DNA of 64,000 nt, from positions 62,001-126,000 of the forward strand of contig CAWEGI010000003.1 in assembly GCA_963808815.1 (NCBI GenBank). Direction: 5' to 3'. Under the pieces are notes generated by a model. That model saw nothing but the letters and a program-made list of their open reading frames with translations, did not search any database and had not been told where the DNA came from. Numbering within the stretch: the first letter of the stretch is position 1; each line of letters opens with the position of its first letter. Shown piece by piece: positions 42,566 to 51,184 of the stretch. This stretch comes from DATBLE01 sp963808815. Its GTDB lineage: Bacteria; Actinomycetota; Thermoleophilia; Gaiellales; Gaiellaceae. The position numbers and the translations under genes are program-made.

Positions 42566-42639
42566 CGGGGTGTGGCGCAGCCTGGTAGCGCGCTCCGTTC
42601 GGGTCGGAGAGGTCCCCAGTTCAAATCTGGGCACCCCGA
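42566..42639 (+). tRNA. tRNA-Pro (anticodon CGG)
   Basis: A 74-base cloverleaf: acceptor stem CGGGGTG pairs with CACCCCG, D-stem GCGC/GCGC, anticodon stem CTCCG/CGGAG with loop TTCGGGT (anticodon CGG, reading CCG), variable loop AGGTC, and T-arm CCCAG-TTCAAAT-CTGGG. The discriminator base is A and no CCA is encoded. CCG is a heavily used Pro codon in this genome, which fits. Confidence 0.96.
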
Positions 42640-42656
42640 TTACGGCGCGGGGGAAA

Positions 42657-42691
42657 GCCGGTCGCGACGAATCTGTTTTCTCGCGACCGGC
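42657..42691 (+). terminator. Terminator of tRNA-Pro
   Basis: GCCGGTCGCGA (42657-42667) pairs perfectly over 11 bases with TCGCGACCGGC (42681-42691). The 13-base loop contains TTTT. It begins 18 bases after the tRNA end, the expected place for its terminator. Confidence 0.75.
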
Positions 42692-42721
42692 GCCCTGCCT
42701 CACGCGCGAAGCGCGTGGGCA

Positions 42722-42751
42722 GAACCCCTGGTTCCCCCGCGGGCCCCCTCC
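42722..42751. repeat. Recurring G/C-run intergenic motif, copy C
   Basis: GAACCCCTGGTTCCCCCG then CGGGCCCCCTCCT, nearly identical to copy B at 38518-38548. Some similarity continues downstream, as both are followed within about 60 bases by ACTGGGCCGG. It is preceded by a 7-base-pair hairpin with a GAA loop (42701-42717). Confidence 0.65.
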
Positions 42752-42921
42752 TCGCGCGTGGGCATCTGAGTCAGTTGCTCCCGGAGCCGGCGACTGGGCC
42801 GGTGACTTCTGTGTGCTCGCACCCTTGATCCTGACTGCCGCTGCCGCCATGTCGGCAGCGGCGGCGAGTGGGGCTTCATTCTTAGCTTGCTTTCAGCGTC
42901 TTTCTCAGGCGATGGGCCTAG

Positions 42922-43047
42922 CTTCGGTCGCATGCGCGCGGCGAGATCCCACGCGACGAGTACCTCCAGGCGAGGGACGACCTCCGCGGAACCCCGGAGG
43001 CGCCGACGCAGGTGATTCCTCCGAACCCGGAGCCCGAGGCCGCGTAG
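42922..43047 (+). pseudogene. SHOCT-domain-like coding remnant
   Basis: A frame closed by TAG at 43045-43047 encodes HARGEIPRDEYLQARDDLRG followed by TPEAPTQVIPPNPEPEAA. ARGEI..DEYLQARDDL is a good match to the SHOCT motif found at the ends of many actinobacterial proteins. The frame has no start codon after the upstream TAG at 42919. ATG 42932 would enter it if two bases were missing from the GCGCGCG run. It may be a decayed gene or another frame break. Confidence 0.35.
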
Positions 43048-43087
43048 CACCCACCGCGCAGGCGTCACCTGCACCAGGTAAACCTGG

Positions 43088-43762
43088 GTGGTGACCCTGC
43101 GCGCGGTCCTCTTCGACGTCGACTTCACGCTCGCGAGGCCTGGACCCGATCTCGGGCCCGAGGGATACCGGCAGCTGGGCGAGCGCTACGGGCTCGACCT
43201 CGACCCGGCGCGGTACGAGGAGGCCCGCGCCGCCGCAGTCGCCACCCTCGAGCGTCACCCGGAGCTCCGCCACGACGAGGAGCTCTGGTTCGCCTTCACC
43301 GAGCGCATCGTCCGCGGCATGGGCGGCGACGCCGCCGCAGCCCGCGACCTCGCGGTCGAGATGACCCGGGCCTGGGAGCGCTCGGAGAACTTCGACCTCT
43401 ACGACGACGTCCTGCCCGTGCTCGGACGGCTGCGCGCGCACGGCCTGAAGCTCGGCCTCGTCTCGAACGGAGGCCGCGAGATCTCGGACTTCGTCGCCCA
43501 TCACCGGCTGGAGGTCGACTGCGCGATCGCGTCACGAGCCCACGGGTGGACCAAGCCGCACCAGTCGATCTTCCTCGCCGCGCTGGACCTGATCGAGGTC
43601 GCTCCGGCCGATGCGGCGATGGTCGGCGACTCCGTCGAGGACGACATCGAGGGCGCGGTCGCGCTCGGGATGCGGGCGATCCTGGTCGACCGGGAAGGCC
43701 GGCAGGCGGACGCCGAAGGGCTGCCCGACCTGTGGGGGCTCCCCGCGGCGCTCGGCCTGTAG
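43088..43762 (+). CDS. HAD-family hydrolase
   Basis: A 224-residue HAD phosphatase with a helical cap. Motif I is FDVDFTLARPG (DxDxT), motif II GLVSNGGRE, motif III the Lys in GWTKPHQSIFLAAL, and motif IV MVGDSVEDDIEGAVALGM. Either GTG at 43088 or 43091 could start it. It resembles the YjjG/REG-2 group, but the substrate is not determined by sequence. Confidence 0.88.
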   Translation: MVTLRAVLFDVDFTLARPGPDLGPEGYRQLGERYGLDLDPARYEEARAAAVATLERHPELRHDEELWFAFTERIVRGMGGDAAAARDLAVEMTRAWERSENFDLYDDVLPVLGRLRAHGLKLGLVSNGGREISDFVAHHRLEVDCAIASRAHGWTKPHQSIFLAALDLIEVAPADAAMVGDSVEDDIEGAVALGMRAILVDREGRQADAEGLPDLWGLPAALGL

Positions 43763-43819
43763 GCGGAATCTGCACGGCACGCTTTCGTTCCGCGTCCGCG
43801 CCGCCGTGTCCGAAGGCGT

Positions 43820-44779
43820 CTACAGCCCGAGCTCGGCGCGCCAGGCGTCCGTGTGCTCGCCGAGCGCGGGGGCAGGCGCAGCGGCGGGCTCACCGCCGAA
43901 CTCGGCGGCCGCCTCCTCGATCGTCCAGACCGGGCCGGCCGACACGTCCTCGCCGTCCATCAGCTCGAGCCACTCGGCCAGCGGTCGCGCGGCGATCGCC
44001 TCGGCGAGCGCGGCCGCGACCGCTTCCTGGTCGGGATCGAACTGGCGCTCGGCGAGCTCCGGCCGGCCGACGACCTCGCAGAGCCGCTGCCAGAACTTCG
44101 GCTCGAGCGCGCCGACGGTCAGCCAGCGGCGGTCCGCCGTCGCGTAGATCCGGTAGCAGGCTGCCCCGCCGGTCAGCAGGCGCTCGGGCAGGCCGTGGAG
44201 CCGGTGGGCGACGAAGCGGTGCGAGCCGTGCGTCATCGAGACGACGACGCGGCCGCCGCGGCCGGTGCGCTCCCGCTCCAGCAGCGCCGCGACCACCTCC
44301 AGCGCGGCGCGAGAGGCTGCCGGCGGCGAGATCGGCCACCTGCGTGGGCGGCATGGCCGGGGCGGTGTCGGCGAGCACGCCTGCCCAACCGAGGTAGTTG
44401 ACGTCGTGCCCGGCTCGTTGCTCGTGACGGTTCCCGACGCCGAAGCCGGTGATCGAGCAGAGCACCGCCGTGTCCGGCACGACGCACGCCGAGCCGGTCG
44501 AGGACGCCGGGCCGGAAGCCCTCCAGCACCACGTCGGCGCGGGCGCAGAGCGCGTTGGCCAGCGCCAGCCCGGCCTCGGTCTTCAGGTCGCAGACGACGG
44601 ACTCCTTGCCGGCGTTGACGGCGTCGTGCCAGGCGGGCGCGGTCGGCCGCATCGGGTCGCCCTCGGGCGGCTCGATCGCGGACGACCCGCGCACCGAGCC
44701 GCGCGAGCTCGCGGCTGGCGAACGGCCCCGGCAGGTACCAGGTGAAGTCGACGACGAGCGTGCCGGTGAGCGGTTGCAC
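43820..44779 (-). CDS. CaiB/BaiF family: alpha-methylacyl-CoA racemase or CoA-transferase, three frame breaks
   Basis: A family III CoA-transferase/racemase. GTG at 44779 gives QPLTGTLVVDFTWYLPGPFA and SRELARLGARVVR. Three extra bases (near 44677, 44489 and 44313) interrupt it. The corrected reading gives IEPPEGDPMRPTAPAWHDAV, DVVLEGFRPGVLDRLGV, CSITGFG...AGHDVNYLGW with the catalytic Asp, and MTHGSHRFVAHRLHGLPER. GHDVNYL points to the racemase branch. It is divergent from tetR, sharing a 21-base gap next to a palindromic operator, and likely handles branched acyl-CoAs. Confidence 0.8.
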   Translation of the reverse strand: MQPLTGTLVVDFTWYLPGPFASRELARLGARVVRDRAARGRPDAADRARLARRRQRRQGVRRLRPEDRGRAGAGQRALRPRRRGAGGLPARRPRPARRASCRTRRCSARSPASASGTVTSNEPGTTSTTSVGQACSPTPPRPCRPRRWPISPPAASRAALEVVAALLERERTGRGGRVVVSMTHGSHRFVAHRLHGLPERLLTGGAACYRIYATADRRWLTVGALEPKFWQRLCEVVGRPELAERQFDPDQEAVAAALAEAIAARPLAEWLELMDGEDVSAGPVWTIEEAAAEFGGEPAAAPAPALGEHTDAWRAELGL

Positions 44780-44800
44780 GCTCTTTACTATGGGCGAGCC

Positions 44801-44818
44801 TTGACTGACCGGTCAATC
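44801..44818. promoter_or_regulatory. Palindromic TetR operator, site 1
   Basis: TTGACTGACCGGTCAATC, with the perfect palindrome TGACCGGTCA at 44806-44815. A second site, TTGACTGACTAGTCAATC at 55159-55176, matches at 16 of 18 positions and differs only in the two central bases. This copy overlaps the proposed tetR TTG start and adjoins the divergent CaiB-family gene, the classic place for self-repression. Confidence 0.75.
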
Positions 44819-45402
44819 GCGCAGGAGGAGAAACGGCGGCTGCTCCTCGACGCCGCCGTCCGCGTGTTCGCGCGCAGCGGCTACCACGACTGCCGCGTCG
44901 GCGACATCACCGAGGAGGCCGGCGTCGCGCACGGGCTCCTCTACCACTACTTCAAGTCGAAGGACGAGGTGCTCGAGGCGGTGTTCCGCGACGCCTGGGG
45001 CGACGTGCTCGAGGCCTTCCGCGGAATCGAGGAGTCCGACGAGGCGCCGCGGGAGCAGCTCGAGCCACGTCGCCGCCATCCTCCTGCGGTCGTGGCGGCG
45101 CGACCCCGACCTCGTCCGCGTGCTCGTCCGCGAGATCGGCCGCACGCCCCAGGTGCAGACGAAGGTCGACCAGTTCGGCCAGGCATTCACTTCGATCGAG
45201 CGGATCGTCGCGCGCGGGCCAGGAGCAGGGTGTCTTCCGCTCCGACCTCGACGCTCGCCTCCTCGCCTGGATCTTCTACGGCGCGATCGAGGAGATCCTC
45301 ACCGGCTGGGTGCTCGGACAGCTCCCGGACGGCGACGACGACGTCGAGCGCGCGGAGCGGACGGTGGTCGACGTCGTCTGCGACGGGATGGCGGTCCGCT
45401 GA
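44801..45402 (+). CDS. TetR-family regulator, two frame breaks
   Basis: A regulator of about 200 residues. TTG at 44801 gives MTDRSIAQEEKRRLLLDAAV, then the helix-turn-helix ITEEAGVAHGLLYHYFKSKD. Extra bases near 45065 and 45220 break the frame; corrected, it continues HVAAILLRSWRRDPDLVRVL, VREIGRTPQVQTKVDQF, GQEQGVFRSDLDARLLAWIF and ends VVDVVCDGMAVR. The C-terminal domain resembles fatty-acid-responsive TetR proteins (TetR_C/FadR-like). The shared operator at 55159 suggests it controls acyl-CoA dehydrogenase genes. The ligand is probably an acyl-CoA (inference). Confidence 0.82.
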
Positions 45403-45419
45403 GCACGCGGCGAGGACTC

Positions 45420-46642
45420 GTGTGGATCCTGGGCCTCGGCGCGTTCGGCCTCGCCTTCTCGATCACGACGACCGCTGCGTACCTGCCGCCGCTGCTGGAG
45501 AAGTTCACCGACTCGAACACCATGATCGCGGCGGTGCTCGCGGCCGAGGGGGTGTTCGCGCTGACGTTGCCGCTCGTGATCGGGCCGTGGAGCGACACGT
45601 TCAAGACTCCGATGGGCCGCCGGCGTCCGTTCATGTTCGCCGCGTTGTGGCCGATGGGCTTCTGCCTGGCGATCGTCGCCTTCATGCCGAACATCTGGAC
45701 GATGACGCTGATCGTCCTGGCCTTCTTCTTCGCCTACTACGTGTACGAGCCGCCCTACCGCGGGCTGTACCCGGACGTCCTGCACGAGAGCTTGTACGGC
45801 CGCTCGCAGGGCGTGCAGCACGTGCTGCGCGGGACGGCGCTCGGGATCGCGCTGGTCGCCGGCGGATTCCTGTTCAAGGTCTGGCACCCCGCGCCCTTCC
45901 TCGCTCGCGGCGCTCGCGACCACCGCCGCCTGCGGCGCCGTGGTGGTGCTCGTGCAGGAGCCCGAGGGCGAAGGCTCGCGTGTGTTCCGCGGCGTCCGCA
46001 GCTACGTGCGGACGAGCTGGGCCGTCTTCCACGAGGTGCCCGAGGTGCGGCGGTTCCTGTTCGCCAACGCGGCGTGGGAGGGGACGTTCGCGGCGATGCG
46101 GACGTTCGTCGTCCTCTACATCACAATTGGGCTCGGCGAGCCGCTCTCGACGTCTTCGGCGGTGCTCGCCACCGTCGCGGTCGGCTACGTGATCGCTGCT
46201 CTTGGCTCCTGGCATCTCGGCAACCGCTTCGGCCTGGCGCGGGTGATCCTGGTGGCGTCGTTCGTCTACGGCGGCGGGCTGCTCGCAGCGGGCCTCGCGA
46301 CCGAGTGGCACAGCTGGTACTTCGGATTCATCCTCCCGGTCGCGGTCGCGGGCGGCACGGTGATGACGCTCTCGTGGGCTCTGCTCTTCAAGCTGATGCC
46401 CGCGCAGCACCGCGGCGCCATCTCGGGCCTCGCGACGACCACCAAGGGTATGGGCCTGCTCGTCGGCCCTCTCGTCGCCGGGGTGTTGATCGACGTGATG
46501 AAGCCCTACCTGTCGACGACGGACGGCTACGCGGATGCTGTGGCCGGTGTGCGCTGTGCCGGTGCTGGCGGCGATCCCGCTCGTCGCGTCGCTGATCCCG
46601 CACGAGCGGGCCAGCGGCAACGCGGAGCCCCAACCGAGCTGA
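45420..46642 (+). CDS. MFS transporter, SLC45/GPH-like, two frame breaks
   Basis: A membrane transporter of about 407 residues with 11-12 hydrophobic segments. It starts near WILGLGAFGLAFSITTTAAY; GTG 45420 is the first clear initiator, but CTG 45399 next to the tetR stop is possible. The loop DTFKTPMGRRRPF is typical of the GPH/SLC45 sugar-transporter group. Extra bases near 45905 and 46535 break the frame; corrected, they give AALATTAACGAVVVLVQEPE and MLWPVCAVPVLAAIPLVASL. The substrate is unknown; the adjacent regulator suggests a link to lipid or carbon use. Confidence 0.8.
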
Positions 46643-46676
46643 TCCCGAGCCTGGCCGCTTCGGGAAGAATGACCGG

Positions 46677-47147
46677 GTGCGGCGGTTCAACCTCTTCAGG
46701 GACGAGCTGGAAGCCGAGGACGAGTGGTACCGGCCGGGCTACCCGAAACGCGCCGCGGCGGTCGACGAGGCGATCGGCGCCGAGAAGATCGGCGGCGCCG
46801 TGTACGAGCTCGAGGACGGCGAGCGGGTCTGTCCCTACCACTACCACCACGGCGTCGAGGAGTGGCTGGTCGTCGTCGCCGGGACGCCGAGCCTGCGGAC
46901 ACCCGACGGCGAGCAGCAGCTTCGTGCCGGCGACGTCGTCTGCTTCCCGGGGTCGCCCGAGGGAGCGCACACGGTGCACGGGCCCGGGCGCGTGCTCATG
47001 CTCTCCGACGAGGTCTGGCCCGCGGTGGTCGTCTACCCCGACAGCGACAAGATCGGCGCACGGCCCGGCCCGTGGGGCACCCACCCGGAAGACCGCGGGA
47101 ACTTCCGGCGCTCCGACGCGGTCGACTACTGGGACGGCGAGCAGTGA
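46677..47147 (+). CDS. Cupin protein 1 of 3
   Basis: A 156-residue single-domain cupin. The metal-binding motif is CPYHYHHGVEEWLVVVAG and the second motif is FPGSPEGAHTVHG. GTG 46677 gives MRRFNLFRDELEAEDEW. It ends SDAVDYWDGEQ, as does cupin 2 (GDAVDYWEGEL), so the three are recent paralogues. Likely a small-molecule or sugar-binding/isomerase protein. The spacer to cupin 2 carries GTGAGAGACGAAGCCG, repeated before cupin 3. Confidence 0.88.
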   Translation: MRRFNLFRDELEAEDEWYRPGYPKRAAAVDEAIGAEKIGGAVYELEDGERVCPYHYHHGVEEWLVVVAGTPSLRTPDGEQQLRAGDVVCFPGSPEGAHTVHGPGRVLMLSDEVWPAVVVYPDSDKIGARPGPWGTHPEDRGNFRRSDAVDYWDGEQ

Positions 47148-47168
47148 GAGACGAAGCCGGTCAGGCCG

Positions 47169-47615
47169 GTGGCGAACCTCTTCGACGTCGAGACGACACG
47201 GGACGCCGACGATCCCGCCGGTTACGAGACGCCGTACGCGCGGATCGGGCCGCTCGTGGGCGGCTCGGCTCTCGGCGCGAGCGTCTATGTGCTCGACGAG
47301 GGGCAGTCGGTCTGCCCGTACCACTACGAGTCCGACGAGGAGTGGCTGATCGTGCTCGAGGGCCGTGTCGTCGTGCGCACACCGGAGGGCGAAGAGGAGC
47401 TGGAGGCGGGCGACACCGTGTGCTTCCCGGCGGGGCCGGACGGTGCGCACAAGGCGACCAACCGCCGGGCGGAGCCCGCGCGCATCGTGATCCTCTCGAC
47501 CAAGACGAGCCCGGCCTACGCCGTGTATCCGGATTCGGACAAGGTCGGCGTCTGGCCGCCGGGCAAGCTCTTCCGGCTGGGCGACGCTGTCGACTACTGG
47601 GAGGGCGAGCTGTGA
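47169..47615 (+). CDS. Cupin protein 2 of 3
   Basis: A 148-residue cupin. GTG 47169 gives MANLFDVETTRDADDPAGYE. The metal motif is CPYHYESDEEWLIVLEG with one His replaced by Glu/Ser compared with cupin 1, and the second motif is FPAGPDGAHKATN. The region TKTSPAYAVYPDSDKVGVW matches the corresponding part of its neighbours. Function not known. Confidence 0.88.
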   Translation: MANLFDVETTRDADDPAGYETPYARIGPLVGGSALGASVYVLDEGQSVCPYHYESDEEWLIVLEGRVVVRTPEGEEELEAGDTVCFPAGPDGAHKATNRRAEPARIVILSTKTSPAYAVYPDSDKVGVWPPGKLFRLGDAVDYWEGEL

Positions 47616-47665
47616 GAGACGAAGCCGAGCACAGAGGCGACAGTCGTGACGCCGATGGCGTCAGC

Positions 47666-48115
47666 GTGAACCTGTTCGGCGACGACTGGGACGGCGGCCG
47701 CGACCGCCCCGGCTGGCAATGGAAGAGGATCGCGGTTGCCGAGCGGCTGGGCGCCCGGAAGATCGGCGGGAGCGTCTACGAGCTCGCGCCCGGGCAGACG
47801 ACCTTCCCCTACCACTGGCACCAGCTCGAGGAGGAGTGGCTGATCGTTCTCCGCGGGCAGCCGACGCTGCGCGACCCGTCCGGTGAGCGGACGCTGGCGG
47901 AGGGCGACTGTGTGGTCTTCAAGGCCGGTCCCGACGGAGCACACAGCATCCGGAACGACACGGACGGGGCGGTACGGCTCCTGATGCTCTCCTGCGACGC
48001 CGAGGCGGAGTTCTGCTTCTATCCCGACAGCGGCAAGGTCGGCCTCTTCGGCCATGGCGTCCGCAAGTTCCTGGACGCGAATGCGGAGCTCGACTACTTC
48101 GCGGGCGAAGACTGA
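47666..48115 (+). CDS. Cupin protein 3 of 3
   Basis: A 149-residue cupin from GTG 47666 (VNLFGDDWDGGRDRPGWQWK), chosen because the aligned paralogues start with the same NLF; GTG 47612 would add 18 residues. The metal motif is FPYHWHQLEEEWLIVLRG and the second motif is FKAGPDGAHSIRN. It ends NAELDYFAGED. It is followed by a convergent acyl-CoA dehydrogenase. Confidence 0.85.
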   Translation: MNLFGDDWDGGRDRPGWQWKRIAVAERLGARKIGGSVYELAPGQTTFPYHWHQLEEEWLIVLRGQPTLRDPSGERTLAEGDCVVFKAGPDGAHSIRNDTDGAVRLLMLSCDAEAEFCFYPDSGKVGLFGHGVRKFLDANAELDYFAGED

Positions 48116-48171
48116 GGGGCCGCCCAGCAGTTGTCCGTCCCCCGATGAGGCGACGTGAGCTCAGCCCAGGG

Positions 48172-49383
48172 TCAGACCCTGGACAGCGCCGGTCCCCACG
48201 AGACGAGCGGGGACATCTCGCCGGTGTGGCCGTTCAGGCGGCGGTAGCCGAGGGCGTGCTCGGCCTGCATCATCTTGTGGATCTGCGTGGTGCCCTCGTA
48301 GATGATCGGCGCGCGCGCGTTCCGGAAGTAGCGCTCGATCCCGTACTCGGCCGAGTAGCCGTACGAGCCGTGCACCTGGATCGCCAGGTTCGCCGCCTCG
48401 AGGGCCGACTCGGTCGCGTGCCACTTGGCCAGTGACGTCTCGCGCGTGTTCCGCCTGCCCTCGTTCTTCATCCAGGCCGCCTGCATGACGAGCAGCTTCG
48501 AAGTCTCGTAGCCGAGCACCATCTTCGCGATCATGTCCTGGACGAACTGGTAGCGGCCGATCTGCTGGCCGAAGGTCTCGCGCTCACGCGCATACTCGAC
48601 CGAGCGCTCGAGGCAGGCGCGAATGACGCCGCAGGCGCCGGCGGCGACCGTGAACCGACCCTGGTCGAGCGAGTGCATGGCGATCTCGAAGCCCTGACCC
48701 TCGTCGCCGAGCCGGTTCTCGTCGGGCACCTCGACGTTCTCGAAGAAGAGCTCTCCGGTGGAACCGGCCCAGATGCCGAGCTTGTTCTCGGTCTCGCGTG
48801 TGGTCACGCCGGGCCACTCGCGCTCCACGACGAACGCGGTCATCCCCTTGTGCCCTGCTTCGGGGTCGGTCTTCGCGACCACGAGCTGGTGGTCTGCGAC
48901 GGTGGCGTAGGAGATCCAGTTCTTCTGTCCGTTCAGGACCCACGCGTCGCCCTCGCGGCGTGCCGTCGTTCGCATCGCCGCGACGTCCGAGCCGGCGCCG
49001 GGCTCGGTCAGCCCGAAGCAGCCGAGCTTCTCCCCCTTGGCCTGGGGGACGAGGTAGCGCTGCTTCTGCTCCTCCGTGCCGTACTTCAGCAGCGACAGCG
49101 AGTTGAGGCCGACGTGGACCGAGATCAGCGTCCGGAACGCAGCCTCGCCGCGCTCGATCTCCTCGCAGGCCAGCGCCTCGGCGACGTAGTCGAGTCCGGA
49201 GCCGCCGTATTCCTCCGGGACGACGATCCCGAGGATGCCGAGCTCGGCCATCCCCTCGATCAGCTCGAGGTCGAGCTTGTGGTCGATGTCGTTCTGTACC
49301 GCGACGGGAAGGACGCGCTCGTCCACGAAGGCGCGGACGGTGTCCTGGATCAGCCGCTGCTCGTCGGTGAGCTCGAAGTCCAC
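48172..49383 (-). CDS. Acyl-CoA dehydrogenase
   Basis: A 403-residue FAD enzyme. GTG 49383 gives VDFELTDEQRLIQDTVRAFV. The family signatures LGCFGLTEPGAGSDVAAMRT and QIGRYQFVQDMIAKM are present, and the catalytic Glu is in APIIYEGTTQIHKMMQ, the position used by short/medium-chain and glutaryl-type enzymes. Its start overlaps the end of the esterase gene upstream by 34 bases, so the two are probably cotranscribed. Confidence 0.92.
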   Translation of the reverse strand: MDFELTDEQRLIQDTVRAFVDERVLPVAVQNDIDHKLDLELIEGMAELGILGIVVPEEYGGSGLDYVAEALACEEIERGEAAFRTLISVHVGLNSLSLLKYGTEEQKQRYLVPQAKGEKLGCFGLTEPGAGSDVAAMRTTARREGDAWVLNGQKNWISYATVADHQLVVAKTDPEAGHKGMTAFVVEREWPGVTTRETENKLGIWAGSTGELFFENVEVPDENRLGDEGQGFEIAMHSLDQGRFTVAAGACGVIRACLERSVEYARERETFGQQIGRYQFVQDMIAKMVLGYETSKLLVMQAAWMKNEGRRNTRETSLAKWHATESALEAANLAIQVHGSYGYSAEYGIERYFRNARAPIIYEGTTQIHKMMQAEHALGYRRLNGHTGEMSPLVSWGPALSRV

Positions 49384-50261
49384 GCCGAGGAGTCTAGGTT
49401 CTCGCTCCGGAACGCGTACGCGAGTGCCGCGGGCAGCTGGGCCCGCCAGAGACGCCCGTCGTGGCCGCCCGGGTGGAGCGCCAGCCGGTGCGGGAGACGG
49501 AGCGTTCGCAGCTCGGCGGCGAACGCCCTCGTCCCGGCAGCGGTCAGCCGGTCGTGTGTCGTGCCGGAGGAGAGGAAGAAGCGTGTCCGCAGCCGGCGGA
49601 GGAGGGGCGCCTCGCGGCGGACCAGCAGGCTCGGGTCGTGCGCCCGGAGGCCCGCAGCGTTCGCGTGCACGAGCGCACCGGCTCGCAGCGGGCGGAAGTA
49701 GCCGCTCCAGGACTCGAGCGTGGAGAAGAGGCCGGGGTGGCGGAGGCCGATGTCGACGGCTCCGTAGCCTCCGGCCGAGAGGCCGGCGAGCACGCGTCCG
49801 CGGCGCGATGCGATCGTCGGCAGGTTTGCGTCGGCCCACGGGATCACGTTCCGGATCAGGTATCGCTCCCAGACGCCGGTCCAGTCACCGTGGTAGGCGT
49901 CGATCCCCGCCGGGGGGATCACGGCGATGAACGGCGGCAGCGTTCCGGCCGTGATGCGAGTGTCCGCGGCGCTGGGCAGGTCGATGCCGTCGACGTACTG
50001 GTAGGGCGAGCCCGGGAAGCCCTGGAGCAGGTACAGCACCGGGTACCGACGGGTGGGGTCGTAGCCGGGCGGCAAGTAAACGACGGTCGGGCGGAAGAAG
50101 CGCGGCAGGATCGGGTTCGGGATCCACCCCTGGACGACGGTGCCGCCGTTCGGGCCGTCGGCGATCCGGACGAAACCGCGCGGAGCCGAGGTGGGAGTCG
50201 AGCCGTGGACTCCGGCGGCGAGCGTCAGACCGGCGAGGGCTGCGCCGAGCCGACCGGTCAT
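49350..50261 (-). CDS. Secreted esterase-D/antigen 85-type alpha/beta hydrolase 1
   Basis: A secreted protein of 303 residues. ATG 50261 gives a short signal (MTGRLGAALAGLTLAAGVHG). The PF00756-type fold shows RPTVVYLPPGYDPTRRYPVL, the nucleophile in LAGLSAGGYGAVD, Asp near SSGTTHDRL and His in HPGGHDGRLW. The block ESWSGYFRPLRAG is shared with its neighbour. Its start overlaps the next gene's stop (ATGA). Substrates could be acylated sugars or wall lipids; not determined. Confidence 0.85.
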   Translation of the reverse strand: MTGRLGAALAGLTLAAGVHGSTPTSAPRGFVRIADGPNGGTVVQGWIPNPILPRFFRPTVVYLPPGYDPTRRYPVLYLLQGFPGSPYQYVDGIDLPSAADTRITAGTLPPFIAVIPPAGIDAYHGDWTGVWERYLIRNVIPWADANLPTIASRRGRVLAGLSAGGYGAVDIGLRHPGLFSTLESWSGYFRPLRAGALVHANAAGLRAHDPSLLVRREAPLLRRLRTRFFLSSGTTHDRLTAAGTRAFAAELRTLRLPHRLALHPGGHDGRLWRAQLPAALAYAFRSENLDSSAWTSSSPTSSG

Positions 50262-51064
50262 GGGGCGGCCGCGGGCCGGAGGTGGTCCAGCGCGAGCGAG
50301 AGCCACGCGCGTGCGTGGGCACTCCACACCGACTGGTCGTGTGCGCCGGGGTAGACCCGGAACACGTGTCGTACGCGTGCGGCCCGCAGCTCCCGGTCGA
50401 GCTGCTCGTTCTCGGCGCGGAAGCGCTTGTCGGCGGAGCCGACGTAGAAGGCGAAAAACGTCGGCCGCTTTCGCTCGTCGGCGCGAAGCTGCGGGACGAG
50501 CGTGTGGGCGCTCTGGGCCGGCGTATGCGGGATCACGGCGGTGCCCGCCGGGTTGGTCGGCCGGAAATACCCGCTCCAGGACTCGATCACCGAGAAGTCG
50601 TCGAGGTGGTGGACCGCGAGCAGCACGGCGCCGTATCCGCCCGCGGACAGCCCGACCAGCGCGCGGCCGCGGCGGTCGCGGATCGTGCGGTAGTGAGCGT
50701 CGACGTACCGCGGCAGCTCCGTCGCGATCGCCGTCTCCCAGTTCCGGCCCGTGCCCCAGTCGAGGTACTCCGGATCGCTGTCGCCGTCACGTGCCCCGCG
50801 TGGCGCGATCACGATCGCGGGCCGCCCGAGGGCGTCGAGGGCGGAAGTGATGAACCCGATCCCGCGGTAGGCGTACGGCGAGGCGGGCAGGCCGTGGAGG
50901 AAGTAGATCACCGGGTACCGGCGCCGGGAGCTCGAGTAGCCGGCGGGCAGGTAGACCGTGAACGGAAGGGTGCCGTCCAGGGCGGGTGACCGGAGCGAGT
51001 CCTCGCTCGTCCGGCCGTGCACGCCGGCGGCGAGGGCGAGCGCGGCGAGCGCGGCTGCGAACAC
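50258..51064 (-). CDS. Secreted esterase-D/antigen 85-type alpha/beta hydrolase 2
   Basis: About 268 residues. GTG 51064 gives a signal peptide (VFAAALAALALAAGVHGRTS); an ATG at 51202 adds 46 residues but overlaps the divergent gene. Motifs are FTVYLPAGYSSSRRRYPVIY, nucleophile VGLSAGGYGAVLL, SWSGYFRPTNP, GSADKRFRAEN and His in YPGAHDQSVWS. A paralogue of the gene downstream, to which it is translationally coupled through ATGA. Confidence 0.83.
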   Translation of the reverse strand: MFAAALAALALAAGVHGRTSEDSLRSPALDGTLPFTVYLPAGYSSSRRRYPVIYFLHGLPASPYAYRGIGFITSALDALGRPAIVIAPRGARDGDSDPEYLDWGTGRNWETAIATELPRYVDAHYRTIRDRRGRALVGLSAGGYGAVLLAVHHLDDFSVIESWSGYFRPTNPAGTAVIPHTPAQSAHTLVPQLRADERKRPTFFAFYVGSADKRFRAENEQLDRELRAARVRHVFRVYPGAHDQSVWSAHARAWLSLALDHLRPAAAP

Positions 51065-51184
51065 CCTGACTTGATAGCGGGCGGGCGCAGGCGAGCGGTG
51101 CGTCGTAACCGGATCTTCTCCGAGGCTTAACGCGGCGCAACCCCGGGTTAACGGGCCCGGCCTATAACCGGTCTCGAGGAAGCG

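Larger units (their letters stand above)
42640..43087. other. 448-base region after tRNA-Pro
   Basis: No intact gene. It holds the tRNA terminator hairpin (42657-42691), a second hairpin CACGCGC-GAA-GCGCGTG (42701-42717), copy C of the recurring G/C-run motif (42722-42751), and a SHOCT-like coding remnant (42922-43047). The part from about 42760 to 42920 shows nothing I can name. Confidence 0.6.

Noticed and set aside
45120..46595. A 491-codon frame joining tetR and the MFS gene
   Set aside because: It is a mix of real tetR and MFS parts in one frame because of extra bases; the two proteins are separate families with a stop and start between them.
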